A stretch of 5,094 nt of DNA from Clostridiaceae bacterium. Lineage in GTDB: Bacteria; Bacillota_A; Clostridia; Acetivibrionales; Acetivibrionaceae. The notes beneath the pieces are model-generated. The model was not told where the DNA came from. It ran no database searches and saw nothing but the letters and a program-made list of their open reading frames with translations. Position numbers and translations under genes: made by a program. Position 1 is the first letter of the stretch. Each line of letters starts with the position of its first letter. Positions 1-4,832 of this stretch are shown in pieces. The stretch is from positions 1 to 5,094 of the forward strand of contig JAAZCB010001345.1 of NCBI GenBank assembly GCA_012513545.1, given 5' to 3'.

Positions 1-2
1 CA

Positions 3-113
3 GAATTCATACAAAACATGTGGGAATTTTACATTTTAAAAGAAAAACTAATGCCAACAGTCAATATAAGTATGCCGGGGGTTCAATGGTTTGCGAAAAG
101 TAATTACATATAA
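3..113 (+). CDS. possible 3' end of an upstream gene (partial, uncertain)
   Basis: The third reading frame is open from the window edge to a TAA at 111-113 and would encode 36 residues beginning EFIQNMWEFYILKEK, which reads like ordinary protein. No family can be recognised. The call is doubtful because the second half of this frame lies inside the inverted repeat that starts at 51. The first frame instead ends at a TAA at 37-39 (last residues KTCGNFTF), 11 bases before that repeat. That spacing resembles the other elements here, which start at or about 10 bases after a stop codon, so the true gene end may be 39. Sequence upstream of the window would decide between the two frames. Confidence 0.25.
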   Translation, partial: EFIQNMWEFYILKEKLMPTVNISMPGVQWFAKSNYI

Positions 114-190
114 TCAAAATATTAATGGACTGACAAGTAAGTGGCTTTAAAATCCCAGCCTACTCATATTGGCAAAACGTTACCGGGCAT
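51..190. repeat. element A: long imperfect inverted repeat, attC-like shape
   Basis: A 140-base imperfect palindrome. The inner left arm 62-83 pairs with the right arm 150-171 at 17 of 22 positions. The outer ends ATGCC (51-55) and GGCAT (186-190) pair exactly. Between inner and outer stems the left side carries AACA (55-58) and the longer right side carries ACGTT (177-181), so the hairpin is asymmetric with bases bulged on one side. The right half matches element D: AATCCC, then TACT, then GCAANACGTT, then GCA, at nearly the same spacing (151/3982, 161/3989, 172/4002, 187/4016). The arms and the shared half are seen in the sequence. Likeness to integron attC sites is inference, and a REP-like or transposon-derived repeat is equally open. 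The rest of the gap (191-253) is AT-rich with nothing recognisable. Confidence 0.6.
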
Positions 191-253
191 TTAAAAAAAT
201 GGTGCATCATTGGAAATTAATGACTTAGTATAATAAAAATGTTGACTGACCAG

Positions 254-279
254 GCAACTAAAATATGATTTCCTCATCT
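254..279 (+). promoter_or_regulatory. putative ECF-sigma-type promoter for the lipoprotein gene at 296
   Basis: GCAACT (254-259), 15 bases, then CATCTT (275-280), ending 16 bases before the start codon. The AAC core in the -35 box and a 15-17 base gap to the -10 box are typical of promoters read by ECF sigma factors. The same pair of boxes lies upstream of the lipoprotein genes at 4083 and 4833, which is the main support. A TATAAT at 229-234 is less convincing because no -35 box lies at the usual distance and the main sigma factor of Bacteroidota prefers other boxes. Confidence 0.5.
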
Positions 280-295
280 TGAAGAAAAACAGACT

Positions 296-712
296 ATGAA
301 AAAGTATTTGTTATTTGTATACTGTCTGACAGGTTTATTAGGCTGTGATAAAGAAGAGAATAATTCTTCCAGACTTCAGGATGGAACTTATGTTGGCACA
401 TTCCTGAGGGAACTTGTCTGGTCTCCCAATGATACTGCAAAAATTACTATGACTTTTTCTTCAGGTAATTGGTCAGGGTCCAGTAACAAAATTAAATATC
501 CTGCACTTTGCAATGGGACATACTCAATCATTGGTGATACAATCATTTTTGAAAACCTGTGCGCATGGACAGCTGAATTCGACTGGACCTTAATTCTGTC
601 AGGAAAATATAAGTTAACGATTGAAGGAAATACTATTGAATTCGAGAGAGATTGTCGTTCAGCTACTTCTGATACATATGTGGATAAATATAAACTTAAA
701 CGACAAGAATAA
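296..712 (+). CDS. small surface lipoprotein, lipocalin-like beta-rich (hypothetical)
   Basis: A 138-residue predicted lipoprotein. Residues 1-16 form a short lipoprotein signal peptide (MKKYLLF start) with lipobox LLGC, so Cys17 would be lipidated after cleavage. The following DKEENNSS is a typical flexible, acidic Bacteroidota lipoprotein linker. The mature part (about 29-138) alternates hydrophobic and polar residues with repeated glycine turns (DGTYVGTF, CNGTYSIIGDTIIFEN, EFDWTLILSGKYKL, EGNTIEFER) and ends in DKYKLKRQE. This pattern fits a small lipocalin-like beta barrel. Cys72, Cys89 and Cys120 could form a disulfide outside the cytoplasm. It has no catalytic motif and its ligand is unknown. 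The start is the first ATG after an in-frame TGA at 266-268; there is only a weak GAAGAAA upstream. It is probably transcribed from the ECF-type promoter at 254-279. Its stop codon overlaps the first bases of element B. Confidence 0.85.
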   Translation: MKKYLLFVYCLTGLLGCDKEENNSSRLQDGTYVGTFLRELVWSPNDTAKITMTFSSGNWSGSSNKIKYPALCNGTYSIIGDTIIFENLCAWTAEFDWTLILSGKYKLTIEGNTIEFERDCRSATSDTYVDKYKLKRQE

Positions 713-832
713 AGTACACACTTCCATCCTTTTACACAATCTTTCAAGCGCCTTCAGGACAGCTAACTTATTGACTGTAAAACATTTTTTGTATACCGGA
801 GGTTGAACAAATGAGGGACGATGGGTGTACTT
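711..832. repeat. element B: imperfect palindrome filling the gap before the gene at 838
   Basis: The ends AAGTACAC (712-719) and GTGTACTT (825-832) are perfect reverse complements. CCATC (724-728) and GATGG (820-824) extend the stem to 13 bp, with four bases (720-723) bulged on the left only. The left part (711-753) matches 2486-2529 in element C at about 36 of 45 aligned columns, including AAAGTACA and CTTCCATCC, which shows a dispersed repeat. Inside lie TTGACT (771-776) and TATACC (792-797) 15 bases apart, a poor promoter candidate, and a GGAGG (798-802) ahead of a seven-codon frame at 811-834. The open frame on the opposite strand here is not conserved in element C because of indels, so this is a DNA-level repeat and not a gene. 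Confidence 0.6.
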
Positions 833-837
833 AAAGG

Positions 838-1416
838 ATGAAACACTCATTTTTAATTTATATAGTTTTCGTATTCTCCTTAGTGAATACTTACGGGCAA
901 GGGGATAATCTACCAAAAACAAAATTTACACTTGGTTACTTTGGAGAAACAATAACTCATACAGGACTTATTATGGGCATGGAACACTATCCGTTTCAAT
1001 CAGGTAAATATCAAATGATCCTTGCTGCCGATATGGGAGGATACGTTCATATACGAAACAATACCTCACTTTTTGTCAGAGGAAAATGGGGACAAAGAGT
1101 TACGTTTGGCAGTGGTGTTTTTATTGATGAATTTACCGGCTTAGGATATTTGCATCATTTTACCCATGGGGGAGATAATTATGAGGTTCAGCCTAATGGT
1201 GCTGTTGTTAAAACTCCTGATAGCGGAAGCCCTATGATAATGCCATCTCTGGCATTGGGTACCGGATATGATTTTTCAAAAAAAACTACGGTTAACATGA
1301 TCTGTTATCTTCGGCCGGAACTTTTCTGGAAAGCACCATTTAACGGGTATTATTTAACACATTTCGCATTGAATACAGGCTTAATATTTAAACTAAGCAA
1401 AAAGAATGAGAAGTAG
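838..1416 (+). CDS. secreted outer-membrane beta-barrel type protein (hypothetical)
   Basis: A 192-residue exported protein of unknown function. Residues 1-20 form a Sec signal peptide (MKHSFLIYIVFVFSL) with a likely signal peptidase I cut after NTYG, before Gln21; there is no lipobox cysteine. The mature part is rich in Gly, Tyr, Phe and Thr in short alternating stretches (FTLGYFGETI, MILAADMGGYVHI, TSLFVRGKWGQRVTFGSGVF, PSLALGTGYDFSKKTTVNMICYL). It ends in a strand-like HFALNTGLIFKLSK, as small Bacteroidota outer-membrane barrels do. An outer-membrane location is therefore inferred; no specific family is recognised. The start is fixed by an in-frame TAA at 832-834; AAAGG lies directly before the ATG, too close for a good ribosome site. 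The 3' end overlaps the hydrolase gene by 11 bases, so the two are probably an operon and may work together in the envelope. Confidence 0.82.
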   Translation: MKHSFLIYIVFVFSLVNTYGQGDNLPKTKFTLGYFGETITHTGLIMGMEHYPFQSGKYQMILAADMGGYVHIRNNTSLFVRGKWGQRVTFGSGVFIDEFTGLGYLHHFTHGGDNYEVQPNGAVVKTPDSGSPMIMPSLALGTGYDFSKKTTVNMICYLRPELFWKAPFNGYYLTHFALNTGLIFKLSKKNEK

Positions 1417-2416
1417 AATCAATTACCTCTGGATCATTCCTGTTCTGTTATTGACGGCTTGCATTAAAGACGAATTTCAAATTGATGGTGATTTTTTTTA
1501 TTTAAACAATGCCGGAGCCAAAATGCCTGTCTGGGTTAAAGGGGACACTGACCCGGGAAAATTTATTATCATGTTGCACGGAGGTCCTGAAGGCGGCTCT
1601 TCACAATATTATACCATTTTTCCCTCTCATAAAAAAATTGAAGAGCATTTTGCAATAGTTTACTGGGACCAGCGGATGTGCGGCATGAGCCAGGGCAATC
1701 CATCAATGTCTGATGCAACCCTGGAACTTTTTACAGACGACCTTGATAAATTAGTAACACTCATCAATTACAAATACAGTAACCCTAAACTTTTTTTAAT
1801 GGGTCATTCGTGGGGTGGAGCACTTGGAACAAACTATTTGCTGGAGCATCAAAACAAAATTTCAGGATGGATAGAGATTGATGGCGGACATAGCTGGACA
1901 TCCGCAAATGCTATATCGCGCGATTCCATGATGGCTTTTGCAGAAAATAAAATACAAACAAATGAGGAGAAAGATTACTGGCAGTTTGCATTAGACTGGT
2001 ATAGCAAGCATGATATTGTTGGAATTAATGACAATGCACACTATACATTTGTTGGAAAAGCAAATGGTTACGACTTCAATCCCCAAAGTGATTCACTTCA
2101 GATTCCTTTTACTGACCTGCTTTTCTTTTCTCCGGTTTCTACAGCTTATTTATTTGTCCCCTACAAATTTTCATTTTTAAATAAAGGATTGGATCTGCAA
2201 AATCAAATAAATAAAATCACAATTCCAGCGCTTATCTGCTGGGGAGAACATGACAGGGTTTTTCCTGTTTCCATTGCTTATGACACATACAATAAGTTAG
2301 GCACATCAAATACTGAAAAACATCTGCACATTTTTGAAATATCGGCACATTCGCCTAATTACGAACAACCTGTTGAATTTGCGAATAAGGTAATAGAATT
2401 TGTAAATAAGTATTGA
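1406..2416 (+). CDS. lipoprotein alpha/beta hydrolase, proline iminopeptidase-like
   Basis: A 336-residue serine hydrolase of the alpha/beta-hydrolase fold. Residues 1-18 are a lipoprotein signal peptide with lipobox LTAC (Cys19). Seen motifs are HGGP at 58-61 (oxyanion hole strand and loop, the mark of the proline iminopeptidase group), YWDQRMCGMS at 86-95 (matching the DQRGxGxS element of that group), the nucleophile elbow GHSWGG at 133-138 with Ser135, WGEHDRVFP at 279-287 with the likely acid Asp283, and Ala-His-Ser at 314-316 with the likely catalytic His315. The triad is complete, so an active enzyme is expected. Residues about 160-255 would be the lid domain, which sets the substrate and does not resemble anything known to me. 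The family includes cytosolic prolyl aminopeptidases, but a lipid anchor implies work on external peptides, esters or amides; the substrate is unknown. The ATG lies inside the end of the previous gene (11-base overlap), so translational coupling is likely. Confidence 0.92.
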   Translation: MRSRINYLWIIPVLLLTACIKDEFQIDGDFFYLNNAGAKMPVWVKGDTDPGKFIIMLHGGPEGGSSQYYTIFPSHKKIEEHFAIVYWDQRMCGMSQGNPSMSDATLELFTDDLDKLVTLINYKYSNPKLFLMGHSWGGALGTNYLLEHQNKISGWIEIDGGHSWTSANAISRDSMMAFAENKIQTNEEKDYWQFALDWYSKHDIVGINDNAHYTFVGKANGYDFNPQSDSLQIPFTDLLFFSPVSTAYLFVPYKFSFLNKGLDLQNQINKITIPALICWGEHDRVFPVSIAYDTYNKLGTSNTEKHLHIFEISAHSPNYEQPVEFANKVIEFVNKY

Positions 2417-2450
2417 CTTAAAAGTTGCAAAACAAAATGCTTATGAAATC

Positions 2451-2462
2451 GTCCGGCAGGAC
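2451..2462. repeat. short inverted repeat GTCC-GGCA-GGAC
   Basis: A 12-base hairpin candidate with a 4-bp stem and 4-base loop, 35 bases after the hydrolase stop codon. It contains CCGGCAGG, which is also the right-centre part of the 20-bp palindrome at 3911-3930, so it may be a remnant of the same repeat family. It has no T-run of its own. The nearby stretch AAAAAAGCCCCGGGTTTTT (2467-2485) is symmetric but has no loop, so termination here is unproven. Confidence 0.3.
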
Positions 2463-2485
2463 AGATAAAAAAGCCCCGGGTTTTT

Positions 2486-2550
2486 AAAGTACATATCTTC
2501 CATCCGTTTGCCAATACTTACAAACGCTTAAAAACGGCCAAGGATGTGTA
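2486..2550. repeat. element C: diverged relative of element B, hairpin-forming
   Basis: The left part (2486-2529) aligns with 711-753 in element B with about 36 of 45 columns identical. Here the hairpin is shorter: 2490-2499 pairs with 2540-2550 (two G-T pairs and one bulged base) and CCGTTT (2504-2509) pairs with AAACGG (2532-2537), leaving a loop of about 22 bases. As in element B, a GGAG and a GTATAC follow (2558-2561, 2569-2574), but in reversed order and without clear alignment. The remainder of this gap (2575-2714) is very AT-rich and presumably holds the promoter of the chemoreceptor gene. A TTTG at 2657-2660 could be a -33 box, but no good TAnnTTTG box follows at the right distance. 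Confidence 0.55.
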
Positions 2551-2714
2551 TATATAAGGAGTTGTACCGTATACAATAATGACATCACATTCAACCTAAA
2601 TTTTCATTTGAATTTAATATTTTATAAGCAGAACATTGCATTAAAACTAATTTTTATTTGTAAAAGAATATTAGTAAATTACTATTAATTAAGAAGCTTT
2701 AAAAAATTAATAAA

Positions 2715-3833
2715 ATGAGCAAATTATTGATTGCTTTGGTTATGATAGGTGTATCTATTCCAATAGCAATAGTAATTTTAAGATTACTATTTAAAAAATC
2801 TATCATGTTTACTGTTTCCATGTGGACAACTATACTGGCTCTTCTGGTTGGTTTTATATATTATCTGGCTGGTCATATTAATCCAAAAGTTTTTCTTTGG
2901 GGATTGCCCTTATTAGTAATAGTTGGAAGTGCTGTTTTTATTTACATCAAAGGAATTTTGCAGATACCTTTGCTTAAAGCAATAAATGGATTAAAAAGGT
3001 TGTCTGAAGGTGAACTGGAATTTGAGATTGAAGAATACAAATCACAAAATGAATTGGGCATTTTAAATACATCTTTGATACAGTTAACAAGGTCTTTAAT
3101 AAACATCATTACAAATATTCAAAATAATGCAAATCAAGTAGCCGTAGCCAGTATTCAGTTAAGTTCCAGCTCCCAGCAAATATCAAAGGGTGCTAATGAG
3201 CAAGCTTCAGCCGTTGAAGAAGTTTCGTCAACCATGGAACAGATTACTGCAAATATTGAGAATAACACCAACAATTCACAAGAAACCAAAAGATTAGCAG
3301 ACTTCGTGTTTAAGAGCCTCGAACACTTGCAAACTGCATCAAGTGAAAGTCTTCAATCAGTGCATGAAATTGCAGAAAAAATAAATATTATCAATGATAT
3401 CGCATTTCAAACTAATATACTTGCTCTCAATGCTGCAGTTGAAGCGGCAAGAGCTGGCGAATATGGCAAAGGTTTTGCTGTGGTAGCCTCAGAAGTAAGA
3501 AAACTGGCTGAAAGAAGTAAATTTGCGGCTGATCAGATAATTAATCTTTCTGAAAAAAGTGTTCAGTCTACCGAGAGCACTAACGAACTTATGACCAAAC
3601 TAATTACAGAAATTGAAAAAACAAATAAACTGATTCAGGAAATTACAGCTGCCAGCTTAGAACAGCATAGTGGATCTGTTCAGATTAACAGTGCTATTCA
3701 GGAATTAAATAAGATAACTGTTCAGAATGCATCTTCTTCAGAAGAACTGGCCGCAAGTGCTGAAGAATTGTCTTCCCAATCTTCTCAACTTAAAGACCTT
3801 ATTGCATATTTTAAATTATCAGTAATTAAATAA
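2715..3833 (+). CDS. methyl-accepting chemotaxis protein without periplasmic sensor domain
   Basis: A 372-residue chemoreceptor. Three membrane segments (about 3-26, 31-52, 59-79) are joined by very short loops. Positive residues (Arg23, Lys27, Lys28, Lys79) put the N-terminus outside and the rest inside, so there is no extracellular ligand domain. Residues about 83-130 look HAMP-like ([21 protein letters not shown]). The remainder is the long antiparallel coiled coil of the MCP signalling domain. Its highly conserved hairpin tip (about 226-268) contains [20 protein letters not shown] and [17 protein letters not shown], the CheA/CheW contact region. Methylation-type helices are visible on both arms ([15 protein letters not shown] near 162-176 and [15 protein letters not shown] near the C-terminus). 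There is no C-terminal NWETF-type tether. The start follows an in-frame TAA at 2700-2702. No che gene lies nearby. It presumably signals through a CheA encoded elsewhere, to gliding, flagellar or non-motility output; its stimulus may be membrane state or a partner protein. Confidence 0.93.
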   Translation: MSKLLIALVMIGVSIPIAIVILRLLFKKSIMFTVSMWTTILALLVGFIYYLAGHINPKVFLWGLPLLVIVGSAVFIYIKGILQIPLLKAINGLKRLSEGELEFEIEEYKSQNELGILNTSLIQLTRSLINIITNIQNNANQVAVASIQLSSSSQQISKGANEQASAVEEVSSTMEQITANIENNTNNSQETKRLADFVFKSLEHLQTASSESLQSVHEIAEKINIINDIAFQTNILALNAAVEAARAGEYGKGFAVVASEVRKLAERSKFAADQIINLSEKSVQSTESTNELMTKLITEIEKTNKLIQEITAASLEQHSGSVQINSAIQELNKITVQNASSSEELAASAEELSSQSSQLKDLIAYFKLSVIK

Positions 3834-3842
3834 TGTACGACG

Positions 3843-4017
3843 GCATAACACCAATAAGGGTTTGTTTTCGGCGAGCTCGTCCTTCGTCCTCGGTTCAGTG
3901 GTATGCGAAGCCTGCCTGCCGGCAGGCAGGGTTTATAGCCCGCTTCAAATATTCATGAAAGATGATAGGTTATTCGCCCGCAATCCCTTACTGGCAATAT
4001 CGCAATACGTTGTATGC
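3843..4017. repeat. element D: long imperfect inverted repeat, related to element A
   Basis: It starts nine bases after the chemoreceptor stop codon. The left arm CCAATAAGGGTTTG (3851-3864) pairs with 3981-3994 at 12 of 14 positions, and CGGCGA (3869-3874) continues the stem with TTCGCCCG (3973-3980), one base bulged. The outer ends are GCATAAC (3843-3849) and GTTGTATGC (4009-4017), complementary apart from a two-base insertion. About a dozen extra bases (3995-4008) sit on the right side only, as in element A. The right half shares AATCCC, TACT, GCAANACGTT and GCA with element A at almost equal spacing. The loop includes a perfect 20-bp palindrome (3911-3930). An open frame running 3862-4086 through the element is judged spurious. 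Confidence 0.62.
3911..3930. repeat. perfect 20-bp palindrome CCTGCCTGCC/GGCAGGCAGG
   Basis: CCTGCCTGCC is followed directly by its exact reverse complement GGCAGGCAGG. The sequence is strikingly GC-rich against its AT-rich surroundings and sits in the loop of element D. Palindromes of this CTGCC/GGCAG type are, from general knowledge, scattered in many copies in some Bacteroidota and other environmental genomes, where they produce spurious translated strings such as CLPAGR, as would happen here. Its role is unknown; insertion into a pre-existing element D is inferred from its position. Confidence 0.7.
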
Positions 4018-4026
4018 AAGCGCAAC

Positions 4027-4053
4027 GCAACCTTATTTAGTTATAAATCATCT
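4027..4053 (+). promoter_or_regulatory. putative ECF-sigma-type promoter for the lipoprotein gene at 4083
   Basis: GCAACC (4027-4032), 16 bases, then CATCTA (4049-4054), 29 bases before the start codon. The -35 box is the second half of a tandem GCAACGCAACC (4022-4032) that recurs exactly at 4780-4790 before the next lipoprotein gene. It lies just outside the right end of element D. A small hairpin, TATGGAT-GACAA-ATCCATA (4053-4071), lies at or just after the expected transcription start and would sit at the 5' end of the mRNA leader. Confidence 0.55.
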
Positions 4054-4082
4054 ATGGATGACAAATCCATAAATAGTTTAGC

Positions 4083-4763
4083 ATGAGATTATTTTTTCTT
4101 ACTCCCTTTATACTTGTCATTTTCTTAACAGCATGTGAGAAAGACAACTTAAAACATGATAATTTCAATGCATTTATCGATACAACCATATTTTCATCCG
4201 ATACTTTGAATATTAGTTTTGGATACTTTGGGGATGAAGAAGGAATTGAAATTATTTCACATCCAAAACATTCCGAATATTGTGATATATTAAACGATCA
4301 GTGGGAAGAGAGAATTTTAAGGTATATACCTCAAGAAGCCTTTTTAGGAATAGATACAATGGCAGCTGAGACTTCAAGAGGCTCAGATGGTGCGGGCCCC
4401 TCAACAGAAATTGATACAGTTTTAATAGTAATTAAAGTGGTCAGGGACGATTTTCATAAGAAATTGATCGGCAAGTGGAATTGGATATGGAGTTGTGGAG
4501 GCTTTACCGGAGGATGTTGGTATCCAGGCCCTTTCAATTATGAGCAGATTGAGTTCACTTATAATATGAGATACATCGAAAAACAAAATGATACCATTAG
4601 CCATGATTTCGAATATTTTATTATTGATTCTTTTATGAATGGACCGGCTCTTGTATATGAGATTGGATTTGAAAATGGGTATGATACCTACTATCGGTTT
4701 GATGGAGACGAACTGAATATTCAGACAGGCGATTTTTGGAAAGGATATGAAAGAATAGAATAA
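4083..4763 (+). CDS. two-domain surface lipoprotein: Ig/cadherin-like plus lipocalin-like
   Basis: A 226-residue predicted lipoprotein. The signal peptide ends in lipobox LTAC with Cys18, followed by EKDNLKHD, an acidic/charged linker. Residues about 33-120 end in a pattern like bacterial cadherin-type Ig domains (RILRYIPQEAFLGIDTM, then a Gly/Ser-rich loop, then DTVLIVIKV), comparable with the usual YxPxxxFxGxDxF...VxIxV. Residues about 124-226 start KKLIGKWNWIWSCGGFTGGCW, like Bacteroidota lipocalin-like lipoproteins that open with LxGxWxWxxSxGGFxG, and continue with beta-rich segments to a C-terminal YERIE. Cys138 and Cys145 may pair. Both domain assignments are by pattern only. No enzymatic residues are evident; a binding or structural envelope role is likely. 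The start follows an in-frame TAG at 4074-4076 and has no clear Shine-Dalgarno. An ECF-type promoter lies 29 bases upstream. Confidence 0.85.
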   Translation: MRLFFLTPFILVIFLTACEKDNLKHDNFNAFIDTTIFSSDTLNISFGYFGDEEGIEIISHPKHSEYCDILNDQWEERILRYIPQEAFLGIDTMAAETSRGSDGAGPSTEIDTVLIVIKVVRDDFHKKLIGKWNWIWSCGGFTGGCWYPGPFNYEQIEFTYNMRYIEKQNDTISHDFEYFIIDSFMNGPALVYEIGFENGYDTYYRFDGDELNIQTGDFWKGYERIE

Positions 4764-4784
4764 ACTTTGTTAGCAGCAGGCAAC

Positions 4785-4810
4785 GCAACCAAATCGTCAA
4801 ATGGGCATCT
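4785..4810 (+). promoter_or_regulatory. putative ECF-sigma-type promoter for the lipoprotein gene at 4833
   Basis: GCAACC (4785-4790), 15 bases, then CATCTT (4806-4811), 22 bases before the start codon. As at 4022, the -35 box is preceded by another GCAAC to give GCAACGCAACC (4780-4790). The short gap of 69 bases after the previous gene holds little else, so this gene seems to have its own promoter even though read-through from 4083 is possible. A looser alternative, TTTG at 4735-4738 with TAAACTTTG at 4761-4769, was judged weaker because it has one base too many in the second box. Confidence 0.55.
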
Positions 4811-4832
4811 TAGTGTTAAATAAAAAAAAGAT

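Noticed and set aside
229..234. TATAAT as a conventional -10 box for the gene at 296
   Set aside because: The best -35 match (TTGGAA, 210-215) is only 13 bases away, and the main sigma factor in Bacteroidota favours TAnnTTTG. The GCAACT/CATCTT pair is better supported by repetition.
388..747. 119-residue open frame on the minus strand
   Set aside because: It is the shadow of the lipoprotein gene at 296-712, which has a clear lipobox signal peptide and beta-rich pattern.
659..922. 87-residue open frame on the minus strand across element B
   Set aside because: The related element C breaks the equivalent frame with indels, so the similarity is at DNA level. The frame also overlaps two better genes.
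2467..2485. AAAAAAGCCCCGGGTTTTT as an intrinsic terminator
   Set aside because: It is nearly self-complementary but leaves no loop. With a four-base loop the stem has only one G-C pair before a mismatch. It may be a remnant of a terminator, but it cannot be called one.
3862..4086. 74-residue open frame between the chemoreceptor and the lipoprotein gene
   Set aside because: It runs through element D and the 20-bp palindrome, which produces the CLPAGR string typical of spurious frames. It has no recognisable protein pattern and overlaps the likely promoter and the start of the next gene.
4735..4769. TTTG plus TAAACTTTG as a house-keeping Bacteroidota promoter for the gene at 4833
   Set aside because: The second box has three bases instead of two between TA and TTTG, and the pair overlaps the previous gene's end. 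The shared GCAACC/CATCTT boxes explain the start better.
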